DNA of 64,000 nucleotides, from NCBI RefSeq assembly GCF_025766255.1, contig NW_026516689.1, positions 310,001 to 374,000 on the forward strand. The letters are read 5' to 3'. Shown piece by piece: positions 11,439-23,967 of this stretch; position 1 is the stretch's first letter, and each line of letters starts with the position of its first letter. The notes below the pieces were generated by a model. The model saw only the letters and a list, made by a program, of their open reading frames with translations, made no database searches and was not told the origin of the DNA. Made by a program: the position numbers and the translations under genes. Origin of the DNA: Zychaea mexicana. Its lineage: Eukaryota; Mucoromycota; Mucoromycetes; Mucorales; Lichtheimiaceae.

Positions 11439-11946
11439 CCTACTCGGATTACAAGAGCGGGAAACAAAGCAGAACAATCCACAATGAGCCCATCAAGAAA
11501 CCCTTTAAAAATGATTGTAAACAATAGATAAGGAGGAAAACCTGCTCGATATCTGAATAAACGCAGGTCTTAAGTTACTAGCTTGTTTCCAGGTAACATC
11601 ATACGATTTCGCCCCACCCATCCTCGTTGTTTAGTGTAAAATTTCAGAGAGGAGTATACTTACACTTTCCTTTTTTCAAGTTTATGGAACACCACCAATG
11701 CAGAAGATCGTTTATACTTTATATTAGTAAATAAAAGGTGTTGAAAAAATAAAACATTGCAGCTTAGTAATACTCTTTTACCTTTTTGATTGTGCTGTGG
11801 GCAAAAAGAGCAAGATAGGTTTTCTGTTTTCTTGGGGAAGACAAGAGCTGTCTGAGTGTGTAAAAAAGAGTTTGGGTTGCTTAGTTACTAATTAAATCCT
11901 GTGAGTTGCTGCCCAAATTGTCTCTATTGATACTTTGATCGTCTCC
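11439..11946. other. Intergenic, probable promoter of the next gene
   Basis: AT-rich, no coding signal. It separates the tandem repeat from the gene starting at 11947. Confidence 0.4.
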
Positions 11947-14286
11947 ATGACAACAACTACAGAAGTTAAAAGAGGTGAGAAAAAGAGAAATATTCATCAC
12001 ACAACGCATAAAAAACTAAACTACTTTTCTCTTTCCTTTTATTTTTATTAGTTGTTCGTGCTTATTTGAACGATCATGAGAATCCTAGCGTTGCCGAATT
12101 TGTTGCGACGCATGTCGATTTTATCAAACAAAACACACCTTCTGGCAAATTAGCTAACAAAGTTTGGCCAAATATCATTCGTGACGAGGCAGCGCGATTA
12201 AGGAAGATTTTAGTGAGTAGTTTTCGGAGACAGATGTACCGTATATGATCTTACAACATACTAAGTGATTTTGAATTTTTTAGACCAAAAACAGAGTCAG
12301 TTGGAAAGTATTATGCGGTAAGCTTTTGCGTATGCTTGGTCTAGTTTTTTTTGCCTTTTTTTTTCTCATGTTTGCTATTATACTAATACTTATAATGTAA
12401 CATATGAAATTGCTGCTGCTACTCCTTTCACCACCAACAATATCACAAGTACAGCTTCCACCTCTGATAACCACAACTCTGCTACTTCCAACAACATCGA
12501 AATCGACCGTCCTGCTCTTACTTCTACTCCCAGCCATAATAATGCGGTTACCACCAGTTCTTCTCCAGCTCCTAATAGCATCACTCCTCCTTCCATCAAT
12601 TCTGCCGCATCTTCTTCTTCATTAGGCAAACGATCTCGATCATCCGTAAGTTTGTAGAATAGGCATAGTCTTTATCTTTTCAAAGTATTCAACTTTTCAT
12701 CTTCTCTTCTTTCAGAGTGCCAAAACCGATTCTTATGAATTGACTCCAGATATGAAAGAAGAATACAAACGAGCATTTGAGGCGTTGGATGATAATAAAA
12801 AATGGGTTCTAGACGATGGCACTAAAGTGGAGGATGCAATGTATGCATATGGAGCAAATTGTACTCATGAGCAGTAAGGAGATAAGCATACCCTTTGATT
12901 CGTTCTATACTCTTGATATTGAGAGCTTCTTGCTAATTAAACTAAATTATTTAGCCCCGTGCATTCATTTATTCTTGACACGGAAGACAAGTGTTGGAAA
13001 TCAGTGTTCAATCCATCTCAGCTTCAACAATTAAAGTTAGCCAGCAATAAGCCGTTCTGTGAATACGATGAAGCGTGCAAAAACATGTTTTCCGTATTTT
13101 CGGAAGTTATCAAGGATGCCAAGAGTCGTAAGCTGGCTTCAATAGCATCATCGTCATCAACATCATCAGCAGCAGCAACAACAGCAGCAACAGATCTGAC
13201 TATCAAAGATGAAGAAGATCTGATTGATGAGCTGTGGGAGAGACTCGCCGAAATCGGTCCCATCAATCCTCGAAAACATTACGATCTATATTGGCTACAA
13301 AAAACGATGGACCATTTTCTTAACTTATACCGGTTCAAAGTATTAGAGTGGGTCAAAAATCATGGCTCGGAAATGGACTTTATCAATCGTGTATGGACCA
13401 TACTAGATCAGGTTTTCGACGATATAAGGGTTGAAACAAGAAGGTAAATTCATTAAATCAGTCGTATCCCCTCAACTAGCACATGTTTTTTATTTACAAT
13501 GTCAATTAATTAATTTGTAGGGACAATGGATCAGTATCAGCCACCTTCATTGATAACGAAGATCGCGCAGTAACTGGAATGGCCGCCATTGCAGCCAAGG
13601 TGTCTTCTATCAGACCTGATCTTGTGTTATTTCAAAATGGAGTCGAGTATGGAGTCGCAGAGTGTGGGAAAGGAGACGATGAAGAGGTTGGGAAGAAAGA
13701 GATCGTGGAGACTAGTCTGCATTGTCCAAAAATCATGAAAAGCATGTTTCTGCATGCAGCGTCAAAATGTGACAACGACGAGGGTGTGACTCGAGCATTA
13801 CAAATAGTTGGATTTTGTCATTTTGGTAAGTTATCAGGTTATTTAGATATATTATTTACCTTTTGCTGACAATGTTTTTTTATATCTTTTGTATTTGGGA
13901 ATAGATCTTCGCATGAAAGTTTTAGTAATGGACAACGCTAATGGCTACGTCTGCAGAATCCGATCAACACCACAATACGAAATATCAACCATTCCTTCAC
14001 AAATGTCATCTGGTCTACTTCCTATATTAAAACTAACTCTTAGATCCAAGGTAAATATACATTCTTTGATTATATATGTATAACATAAACTTGATGCTCA
14101 TCGCACTGTTCTGTTTGATTATAATAGTTGACCATCCAATCGTCTATCAAGGTTGTCAATGATTATTCTACACGTGAAGAAGATAATGAACCCGATTTTC
14201 AAGCCAGTATGGATCAAAACAAGACACGTTTAGTACTCCCGCGACTTCAGAAATCACCCATTAAAAAACCAAAGAAATCAGTCTAA
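11947..14286 (+). CDS. Unnamed Mucoromycota-type family protein, possible nuclease-like fold
   Basis: About nine exons can be joined from ATG 11947 (first exon 11947-11974) to the stop at 14284-14286. The N-terminal exons encode a helical segment (VAEFVATHVDFIKQNT), then a Ser/Thr/Asn-rich linker ending in GKRSRSS (a possible nuclear signal), a helical middle part (about 12960-13443), and a C-terminal globular part with RPDLVLFQNGVEYGVAECGK and later VLVMDNANGYVCRIRS. The basic tail SPIKKPKKSV could be a second nuclear signal. From memory, proteins with this 'D...EYG..E.GK ... GYVCR' pattern are numerous and uncharacterised in Mucorales; the acidic/Lys spacing hints at a PD-(D/E)XK-like fold, but the exact catalytic signature is not met. 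Introns are short with good GT-AG signals; the intron before the Ser/Thr linker (about 12318-12452) is the least certain. Part of it is duplicated at 769-1574. Confidence 0.72.
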
Positions 14287-15381
14287 AAAGCATACAAGTA
14301 ATCATCCAACGAATCTTCTAGCACATATGTACCAAGTACCATCATCACCAACATAACAACAGCCACTACCTTTTTACTTATAGCATACCCTCCGTTTATA
14401 TTTTATTTTTACCCATATCAAATGTTTTTACCTATATCAAATAGTTTCAATCATATAAACACTTCTCTTGTATACATCACACTACTACATTGCATTTGTT
14501 TATTATTTTTATGCCCTTTGCGTGAAAAAAAAGATTGGCTAGTTCCCTGATGTGTTAAGGGTGACCCAATTTTGATCCAATTTCATATGATCGCTCATTT
14601 TCACCTCCTGTGGCCAAATTCAACTTCCAACGCTGTAAAAGTAAAAAAAGGGACAGCTCCTACCGCCAATCAAAAAGACCCGCCAAACGCCAAAATGAAA
14701 AATATGCCCGGCAATCATTAGGAAAAATCCTGTAGTGAGCAACCATGTCGATGAGGACTCAATGACAAGTTGGAAAGTTTCAATGTCTCTTGCCTATCAT
14801 TGTTTTTTTGAAAAAAGAAACGGATTCATTTTCGAGCTCTTTTATATCTGTTGTCTACAGCATTCTTCGCCTCACCCCAATTCGTATCACAGATGCACAT
14901 GACTTGGTGCTGTTTTCTTGCGTAACAAATTTCGTTCTTTAGAATGGTTGTGCGCCACTATTCTGTTATCTCCCGGTCTGCTTCTCCATCGATCATGCTC
15001 ACTGACGCATTATACAGAGATGTACAGCACATCAATGAATGTTGTATTCGCCAAAGTTTATTTGTAGACTGTGTCATAAGGGATGCATCATCGCTACTAT
15101 TGCTGGTGTTTGACACGACAATGATGATGTAATATAAATGGCACAACAAACAAATAGGCAGTAATCAAAGCTTCCCAATGTTTGTCATTTTAACTTTTTT
15201 GCTGGCACCGAAAAAAAATATCCCGACAGCCCCGCGCAAACCTCTCAATTTCACCTTTTTACCCACACACGCACATCAGACGGTACGCTCAGCTTGCACA
15301 CAACACACACACACACACACACACACACCACCCGTGGCTTGTTCTTTGTGCTCTTTTCCTTTCTCTACTCTTTATTTTCGA
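14287..15381. other. Intergenic; CA microsatellite before the mitoferrin gene
   Basis: No gene found. A (CA)n tract lies at 15303-15329 in the probable 5' leader of the next gene. Open frames near 14944-15149 on both strands look random. Confidence 0.5.
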
Positions 15382-16420
15382 ATGGACATTGGCGAGGATC
15401 AATATGAATCCCTTGGGTCCAATGCGAGCATGGCACAAAACGCCATTGCCGGCGCGTTTGCCGGTATCGGCGAACATTGTTTAATGTATCCCATTGACGC
15501 ATACAAGGTATAAAAAAAAGAAAGTTTTTCCAAGATTTGTAAGCAAGCACAATGCCCATACTTTGATTTCCAATATAGACACGCGTCCAAGTACTACACA
15601 AAGCAACAGCAGTGACACTACGAAATACGTGGCGAGGCGTTTATTCTGTTGTTATGGGAGCAGGACCAGCCCATGCTTTACATTTCGCGACGTTCGAATA
15701 CTGTCGAGCACGATTTGCCACTTCGACGCACGATCTCGTTGCTTCGGGTGCGGCCGGAGCATGTGCAACGTTTGCACACGATGCATTAATGACGCCGTTC
15801 GATGGTAATGCCTTTTAGATATAACAACATTGACAACCCTAAATTATTTTTGACAACCTCGTATTTTCTAATTTTCCCACCCAGTGGTCAAACAACGAAT
15901 GCAATTGGCGTCGTACCGAAGTGTCCGTGAATGCGCGCGCAAAATCTATGCGGCCGAAGGCTGGGCAGCCTTTTACATTTCACTTCCGACCACCTTATCC
16001 ATGTCTGTCCCCTTTCAATCCCTCCAGTTTGCCATGTACGACTACGCAAGTAGTCTGCTCAATCCTAGCAACACCTATGATCCCAAATCTCACATGATGG
16101 CTGGCGCGCTCGCTGGCGCTGTCGCGTCCTCCATCACGACCCCACTCGATGTTATAAAAACGCTACTGCAGACGCGCGGTAATGCAACAGATCCACGGAT
16201 ACGGCATTGCTCTGGCTTTTGGGAAGGAGCTAAGCTCATTGCTGAACGTCATGGTGCAACCGGTTTCTTTCGTGGATTCAAGCCGCGTGTGTTGACTCAC
16301 ATGCCGAGTACAGCAATCAGCTGGAGTGTGTACGAATATTTCAAATGGTTTCTCTCGACGTATCAACCAGCAGCAACCGCAACGACAGCAACAACCACAG
16401 CGGTTTCTTCATCAACATAA
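15382..16420 (+). CDS. MRS4: Mitochondrial iron carrier, mitoferrin (MRS3/MRS4 type)
   Basis: Three exons, 15382-15507, 15579-15804 and 15885-16420, give a mitochondrial carrier family protein of about 295 residues. It brings iron across the inner membrane for heme and iron-sulfur synthesis. Three repeats are visible, each with the carrier motif after its first helix: YPIDAYKTRVQ, TPFDVVKQRMQ and TPLDVIKTLLQTR. The mitoferrin-type start is clear (a GAFAGIGEHCLMYPID helix, like the yeast Mrs3/Mrs4 and SLC25A28/37 proteins), as is HALHFATFEYCR in repeat 1. Splices fall inside the carrier motifs and restore them exactly, which supports the model. The tail after YFKWFLS is a short Thr/Ala-rich extension. 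Assignment to mitoferrin rather than another carrier rests on overall pattern, not on a search. Confidence 0.88.
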
Positions 16421-17015
16421 TTAATAGCCACCGTCACCGTCACCGTCATCTCTCTACCACTCTCACGTACTTCACCAGGCTCTCTATTCTTTTGTCCGGA
16501 CACACGCTCAACACACGCTACATATTATATACAGTTACTACACGCACAACGATAGCACCCGCAATTCACATAAATATAGACGTCTTTTTCTATTCCATGC
16601 AATGATCCTCTATAGCACCTCAATATCTATGTATGCCTCCCTCTCTTCGTCTTACTTTTTATTCCTACTCTTCCTCACTTGTACACTACTATTCACGCAC
16701 ATATCTTGCACCACAGAAAAAAAGATAAACCATAGCAAACTAACGTATTCATGCAAAAAGCGTTTGTTGATCAAAAATAAATTCAGATCTGGCGGTTGCC
16801 ATGGAGATTATGATGCTATCAGAATCGTGCCAAGAGACAGCATATCAATCATTTTTTACGGTAAGTATATATCCAATGTTTCCTACAAAGTTGTCGCTCC
16901 TTTCTCTTTTGGGAACAGGGTCTATACCAAAAAAGTAAAATCCCTCAACACACACAGAGCGGCGTCGTCCTGGGGGTCACACACTCTCTCTTTGCACATA
17001 AAGACAAGCCAAGTA
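16421..17015. other. Intergenic
   Basis: Contains an open frame that runs into the next gene from 16602, but its first 400 bp have random composition and I take it as leader or spacer. There is a short CGTCAC repeat at about 16432-16448. Confidence 0.4.
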
Positions 17016-17827
17016 ATGAGCATCCATGGCAAGCTCGATGTGATTCAATCCTTGGACTCTCTACTCTATTGTCATTTTGTATATACCTATTTCCTCGATG
17101 CCAGTCTCCTTGTCCTGATTTTCCGCATATTCCTCCAACTGGTAAAGGATGAAAACTGCTCGTGTTCGCTAGTTGGTGGTGGCGACAGCTGCGACGCCAA
17201 CAATGCCTTTTGTAAACCACAAGATGAAACTAAGCATCTTTGATTCCAACATTTAGCCTTTATTATCACCACGAGCACATTCACGGACATTACGTACGGC
17301 AACAGGTGTAGCAACAGCTGAACTGGGCATTTGCATTCTTATTCATGCAACAACGGAGCCAGGCCAGCCCGGTATTCTTATCGACTTTGTCGGCAATCGT
17401 AAGCTAAAATTATCTGTTGACAGCAGATATAATATTTATACTATCGACAGAACAAAAAAAAAGCTTGAAGTTGACCGCATCTGTTATGTGTGGGTGTATA
17501 GAATACCATTCAAGTTCTTTACGAGTGATTATGCTGGATATGATCATTTACATATTACAAGTAATACGTATCTTTATAACATCCAGTCTATCATCCCAAC
17601 TACCCGAGAACGGCACTGTCACCACCTTACCCGTCCCAGCACCCCTGGTGTCTGCACTCGGTGCTGAAAGCCTGACACTCATGTTACCATCTACCATACC
17701 TAACGACGACGAAGAGGATCCATTTTACCGAAACGATCTTGTTGTGGATGTTGGATTACGGACGTCTCTCGACAGCGTATTACGATCGTCACCACGAGAA
17801 GATGCAGTAGACCGATTACCAGTATAG
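17016..17827 (+). CDS. dsc4: DUF1746 membrane protein, DSC E3 ligase subunit 4-like
   Basis: Exons 17016-17141, 17257-17398 and 17502-17827 join in phase to a protein of 197 residues. Exon 1 encodes KLDVIQSLDSLLYCHFVYTY followed by a hydrophobic helix; exon 2 has GVATAELGICILIH and GILIDFVGN; exon 3 continues with SSLRVIMLDMIIYILQVIRI. This order (IQSLDSL...Y, then LLIDFVG, then LLDLLI.LQL) is the signature of DUF1746, found in the Dsc4 subunit of the fungal Golgi DSC ubiquitin ligase that activates SREBP and degrades membrane proteins. Three hydrophobic helices are expected, then an acidic disordered tail ending DAVDRLPV. I chose ATG 17016 because it directly precedes the conserved first helix. 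The exon 2/3 splice was chosen to keep the family motif intact; alternative acceptors exist. DUF1746 is firm in my view, Dsc4 identity is inferred. Confidence 0.75.
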
Positions 17828-17878
17828 CAACAACAACAACAACACAAAAAATACGCATATAAACACATACATATACGA

Positions 17879-17880
<2 letters not shown>

Positions 17881-17933
<53 letters not shown>
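17881..17933. repeat. (AC)n(AT)n microsatellite
   Basis: About 32 bases of AC repeat pass directly into about 20 bases of AT repeat just 3' of the DUF1746 gene, a typical compound microsatellite. Confidence 0.95.
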
Positions 17934-18647
17934 CAAGCTCACGCGACAACCATTAAAAACGTACGACATCTCTTTCCGCTTTCCTCCTTTCTATTACATA
18001 TATGCACGCACATACACACACGCACACACTGTTATTTTTAATTTTTGAAAAGGATGGGGAGGCAAAAAACCAGTATGAAAAGAGGTGACATGGGTTTCAA
18101 TGAAAAGAAGCTAATGCCTCCCCTTGATTTTATATAATTATTAATCTAATTACATCTTATTTGGTTGGCGTTGGAGTTGTTTTTATACCTGGTGCCCTAT
18201 TAATTTCACCGTGGTACTGCCGGGGGGAAACATAAGCGGATTGACTCTGGGCATATACACTGCGTGCGTATACAATGCAACCCGATGACATTACGTACAT
18301 CCAGTGTATTGTATATATACATCGTTCTGCCTGAAGGCGTACGTCAAAGAGCAAAGATTGTATGTACCACGTTCAGCCACTGACACTCAAGTAGTGCACA
18401 AACACATGTACTGTATTTGCCTTATTTAAATTGCATATGTACATTTATTCATTATTAATTTTGTAAACGAGAGAGAACTATAAGTGGTAAGGAGAGTGTA
18501 TGATATGGAGCGGCAATTATATACATGAATGGAGCTGTGAACGAAAGAGCAAAGAAGGGAATACTGCAAGTGATGTAAAAGACAGGCGTTAGATAAGAGT
18601 GAGTGTGCGTGTGGATATGTGTGATAAGCGGATATATGGAAATTAAA
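17934..18647. other. Intergenic between convergent genes
   Basis: Holds the 3' ends of the DUF1746 gene (plus) and the PPR gene (minus). No extra coding signal. Confidence 0.5.
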
Positions 18648-21600
18648 TTAATCGAAAATCAACGAGGCAACCGATGCAACGACTTTTTCAGGGAACTGCC
18701 GACGAACCATGCGATCCAGGATAGACTTGGCCTTGCCAACCATGCTGTTGTCGACATAGGCACGGACCATGGCTTCATAGGTACTAGGTTCACGGACCAC
18801 CACGCCTGCGGGGCTGGCCTTGTCGTCAGACATGCGTTCAAATAGCGCCTCAGCCTTGTTCACCATGCCCTTTTGTCCATAGCCACGCAACAGCAAGTTC
18901 TCAATGTAAGGGGAGCTACTCTTGCTGATTTGACGACACATTTGCTCATAGACCGTTTCGGCGCGGTCGAGCTGGTTGTTGCGAATCAAGGTATCCAACA
19001 TGGCCTGGTAGACAACTTCTTCATCACCTGTGATATTAGCGCGGCGATGATGAGCTTGTTTCTTGACGACCATGGCGGCGACTTGATCAAACACCTTTTG
19101 GGCAGCCTCAACGTTGTTCTGGATAGTACCATAGGCATAGATCAAAGTGGCATAGTGTGTCGGCTGTGGGCGCATGTTGTCCTTTTCTTGCATATCCTTG
19201 AGCAGCCGGTGGGCCGTTTCCATGTCATAGGGTGCCATCATGCAGTAAGCTTCCATCAACAACTTGTAGGTATGGGCCGAAGGAGAGATCTGGCGACGAC
19301 GCATCTCTTCGAAATAGGCGAGGGCGCGCTCGCGGTTGGGCTGCTGACGGACATAGAACTGGATCATGTTGTTGAATGGACCGATGCGGGGCTCCTGGCG
19401 CTGCAACTTGAGCATTTCGTCAAACAGGCGGACGGCATGGGCTTCAGAACCAGCGCGGACACAAGCAGAAATCACGGCACCATAAGTGATAGCATTGGGC
19501 GTCAACTTGAACAAGCGCTGCATTTCATCGAACAGACGAAGGGCGGGCTCCAACTTGCGTGCCTTGGCGAGCTTGGAAATGACCACGTTGTAAAAGAACG
19601 TAGTGGGCTTGACATGGTGGCGCTTGGCTTCGTCGTAGATGATCAATGCATCTGTGGCCTCGTCGGTAGTGGCTGCGCTTTGGGCAGTGCCAAGCAAAAG
19701 ACTGGCATAGGCATTACCGTCGGGATACTGGCCCATTTTCTTGATCTGGTCATAGTACTGCTTAGCCTGCACCATGTTGCCTTGTTGTGCATAGCCGATC
19801 AGAATGCTGTTGGTAGCCATGTACACGGCGCGCTGCGCACGTTGCGACTCGAGATGTTCCTGGAAGGCCTGGACACTCAATGTGTACATTTGCTGGGCAT
19901 GTTCCAAATGGCCTTGTTTGCCAGCCAGGGCAATGGCGTCACGGATCGGTTCTGGCGAAGGGACCTGACCGGCCAAGACAACTTGCTCGCGCAAAATCGA
20001 CACTGCATCGCCAATTTCACCACGCACCACAGCACGCATCACATCCTTAGACAACGCATCAGCGGCAGAAGCATTTGAAGAAGAAGAAGAAGCTACCTTG
20101 GCTTCGTCTTGAGGAGAAAGGGCCATCGACAATGAATGAGGATCGAAAGCGGCCTTCCACTCTGCAGCAGCTTCCCAATCGCCAGCCAACTGCAAGCGCG
20201 ATAAAACACGCAGCACAATATCCTGGGAGAGCACCAAGCCATTATCCGAGATCCGCATCGTACTCACCAAGTCCAGAACGAATTCAGCAAATGGTAGCTC
20301 GTCGTGAGCCAAGGCAAGGGCAGCTTCGTACAGAATGTGGAAATCGCGCGGGCTGGATACGCAGGCACGCTCAGCGGGGTTGGCGCGGTAGCTTTCAGTG
20401 AGCGGGCGAGCCAGGCACACGGGAATGGAAGACAAGGAGGCGGAAATGGCGCGCACCACTGCAAAAATAGGAGCGAAACGACCGTGGCAAGTCTTGACGA
20501 CACAGTCGACGGTTTGAGTAGCGGCATGAATCAAGCGGGAGGAAGCCTTTTGCAACGAGCGCGACGACATGGCTTCCAAGACGGTTTGGAGAGCACCAAT
20601 GGCTTCGGGGACTTGGTTCTTGTGCACAAAGTACGTCACCACACGCTCCGAAAGGACGGCGTCGGGTTCCAAACCAGCCATGCGCATATCCTCAATGACT
20701 TCCAGCGCCTTGTCGGATCGGTCGTTCTTCAAACACAACAGTGCATAGTTGGCCAGGTTACCGTACGCCTTGCTCAGATCGGTCTTGATCAAGGCATTGT
20801 AGATCTCCGTGGCCTTGGCAAATGCGTCCTTCTTCTGGCAATAGGCAGACAGGATGGGGCCATAGCTGCTTGAGTCTGGATGCACCGTCATGGTAGCCAA
20901 CAGCTGCTTGGCAAGATCCATTTCGCCGCGAGCGCAATAGTGACGAATGATGGCGTTGTAAGGAATGGTGGTGACCTTGACGTCGTCGGCAGGCATGTCG
21001 TGACGCACTACGCGCAACGCATCGTCAATGAGGCCGCACTTGAGGTAAGCATCGACCATGGCGCTGTACACGTGGCAGCAAGGTGCATTCGACACTTTGA
21101 ACTCGGCAAAGTAGTCCCGCGCAGCGTCGATATCGCCAGCACGGCCAAACAAATTCACAAGGGCTGCAAAAGTGACGCTGGTCTTGGGCATACTGTCGGT
21201 CATGTGGTTGTAGACCCGCAGTGCGCTCTCCTTGTCACCGTGGTGTGAAAACACTCGCAGCAGCTGGTTGAATACGTCCACCTGGAGCTCCTCCACACAG
21301 TTTTCTTTGAGCGCAGTGTTGAACAGGGCCAACGCCTTGTCGGCATTGCCTTCCAACTGCAAAGCAGCAATGTCGTTGTGGTGTTGCTTGTCATTGCCGG
21401 CACGATCGGATTGTCGACGCAGCATGGCGACGGTCTTTTGCACTTCGATATCGCGTTTGCATAGCGCACGGATGAGGAGTGAGAATGTGTTGCCGGTTGC
21501 GCGCACTGTGTTGGCCTTGGCCATATCCTCGTACACTAATATCAATTATGTCAGAATGGTCTTTTAGTGAGCTCACTCCTGGTCCTCGTATGTTTAAATA

Positions 21601-22238
21601 GAGTTATAGTTTAGGATTCTACACGTACCTTGAAGCATTTGTGTCAGCGGCGATCCTTCACGACGCAAACACGCGTGCGCCTCAAGAACAATGTTGTATG
21701 CCTGCTCTGAAAGAACATAGCCTTGTCGTTTGACTGCAGTGAATTCGGCCATGACGGCCTTGAGGTTACCGTCCCGCTTTGCAGCGAGTAGCCTCTCCTC
21801 GGCAACGCGCGCCTCATCGCAGGAAGTGAGTTGTTGCGGTGCTGTGAGGGGCGAAGGAGGAGGTGTTGGAAGAAGTCCCTCCATATGCATTGAAATAGAT
21901 TGTTGGTGTTGTGGATCCTCATTATCATCATTGTGGTTCATGGTATGATGAGCGCGAGCAGACGAAGCCTTGGTCAGCAAATCGTTCTTGTCCCAGTTTT
22001 GATCAGGCTGTTGCTGCTGCTGCTTGTGATGCTTGTTGGATGCAAAAGATGAAAATGATGATGAAGATGATGATGAAGAAAAAGAGGATGATGATGAGCG
22101 TCGGTTGTTGTTGTGGCGTTGTCGTCGATGGTTGCGACGGTTGTTGTGTGATTTGGATGAAGATGATGAGGATGAAGAAGAAGAAGAAGAGGTGGAAGAA
22201 GAAGAGGAGGAGGTGTAGCTGGGACAAGACATATGCAT
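18648..22238 (-). CDS. Pentatricopeptide repeat (PPR) protein, probably mitochondrial
   Basis: Two exons, 22238-21629 and 21535-18648, splice in phase (...QMLQ to VYEDMAKAN...) into about 1,165 residues. Most of exon 2 is a chain of 35-residue helical repeats with the PPR pattern, for example NTFSLLIRALCKR, VTFAALVNLFGRAGDIDAAR, ITYGAVISACVRAGSEAHAV and HYATLIYAYGTIQNNVEAAQ. PPR proteins bind organellar RNA, one base per repeat, and act in splicing, stability or translation. The N-terminal 150 residues are Ser, Asn and Gln-rich low complexity, without an obvious cleavable targeting peptide. Start ATG 22238 (MHMSCPS) follows the long stop-containing leader; a later in-frame Met is possible. 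The specific fungal orthologue is not recognisable by eye. Long open frames on the opposite strand (for example 18873-20078) are shadows. Confidence 0.85.
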
Positions 22239-23834
22239 TTTTGTGGTGTAGAGAAGGAGAATGAAGAAGTGTGTGCTGGTTGAAGTAAGAAAGAGAAAGA
22301 AGATGATGGACGTGGGTGATGGCCAGGTTTTTATATGTGTGGAGCATCTCATGTGTTGTCTCCGGGATTCACTATCTGATGTCTTTCTTTGTTTCTCTCG
22401 CTCCCCCTTTCTGCTGCAACGTAGGGCAAGAAAGGGTGGGACCTTGGGATGGGCCAATCAGAGCCGCGGTGAGAGGGGGTGGGGGTGGGGTGGGGCACCA
22501 TATCTGATCGATGAACAGAGCCGTCTGCACCCCCCATCTATTTCGGAATGTTTCCCAGCTTAACGAATAAATTAGCCTTTATCAGATTGCCCGCTGCTGC
22601 TGCTGCTGCTGCTGCTCTCCACTTTGACTGTCCCCCGAAAAAAGCCTACATTTGCGTAACAAAGATCTTTCAACGAGTTACTATATACTGCCATGTATAT
22701 AAAAATCCACATATCTATCATCAGCTGATAACGCTTATATACCATTATCTGATTCACACATAGCTTCCACGACGCGCCTCTACATGGTAACGCGCTCTGC
22801 ACTTTAAGGACACGGTATATACAGGATAGTAGATGTAGCATCGTCATAGTAATGAAAATAATAATAATAATAATAAGAGCAGTGTGCATAGTGCATGATT
22901 GTGTTGCTATGCTGCAGGATTTTGTTTTATTTAAAAACAAGGCCATCTGATAATAATATTGTACATTTAATGCAAACCTCACCCACCTCCCCCCAACGGA
23001 CCCCGACACATCACTTCCGTGTGGATGCTGCTAAAGCGTCTGTTCGCCGCCGCCAAGGCGCTCTATCGGTCTCGTACAGTTCTACTGTCTCATCGTATAT
23101 AATACGCACCACACTATACATAATCTGCGACACACGACCCTTATACTGTCCTGTATGATATTGAAGTGGATTAACGATCTCTCCTGTAAGCATACGCTAT
23201 TTAGCGAACAAGCCAGGTTTACAGTAGCCGCAGCTCTCATTAGTATGATTTCCCCGCATATGTAACATACAGTTTGTGTCATTGTAAAATGTAAAAAGCG
23301 AGGGCAAGTAAGCCATAAAAGTAAAAAGACAACCAAAGGAACAAAGAAAATACACCTCACATATTGGATATCACGTATAGAGTCTTTTGTTTATGTGCAG
23401 TGTGTGCGGGGTCGAAACGTTTTGAATATGGTTTATCCCCTTTTTCGTTTGTGTCTTGGCTCACTCAATCCACCATGTGAGCCACGATCCGAGAGAAATA
23501 AAAACGTGGGATAGGGCAAGAAAAGCCCTTCCATGTCAATTTTTATCAGATCGCTCTGCGTTGATTCTATGATTGCTGTTGATTTTTTGACCAGGTGGTT
23601 ACACTGACACATACTATTTTGACCCAGATCTGATAAAAGATCTCACTTAATTTTTTCAAGATTCTCGACCCCACGACAACAGCACTACTACGTATGTATC
23701 CACTCACCATCACTACTCACTTCGTACGTGATCGTCGTCATTTAGCGCTTCAGTTTTTACATAGTGTACGTAATATATTTGTTGTTGTAACAAAACACGC
23801 CATCTATGTATTTGATTTTTATTTAATACACTAA
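22239..23834. other. Intergenic
   Basis: A CTG repeat at about 22592-22617, an AAT repeat at 22856-22876 and several ATCTGAT/ATCAGAT motifs are present. No convincing gene. The last part is the left flank of the Harbinger element. Confidence 0.5.
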
Positions 23835-23850
23835 GAGCATCCCCAGCGGT
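23835..23850 (+). repeat. Left terminal inverted repeat of the Harbinger element
   Basis: GAGCATCCCCAGCGG matches the complement of the right end with one mismatch (C/T). TCGCGAA motifs follow, and a second related copy, GATCCCCAGCGGACTCGCG, sits at about 23911. Confidence 0.9.
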
Positions 23851-23967
23851 ATCGCAAAAAATATCGCGAAATTTGAGCAAGCTTTCGGTCTCGAAATTTC
23901 GCTATTGCTGTAGATCCCCAGCGGACTCGCGAAAGATTTCACTTCCTCAAACTCTCTTTTTATAAAA

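Noticed and set aside
16602..17015. N-terminal extension of the DUF1746 protein
   Set aside because: The frame is open, but its first 400 bases have no conserved or domain-like composition; the family domain begins right at ATG 17016.
18873..21248. Long plus-strand open frames (up to 401 codons) as genes
   Set aside because: They lie exactly opposite the PPR gene, whose repeat structure proves the minus strand is coding.
22000..22264. Lys/Glu/Met-rich plus-strand frames
   Set aside because: They are the complement of the Ser/Asn/Arg low-complexity N-terminus of the PPR protein.
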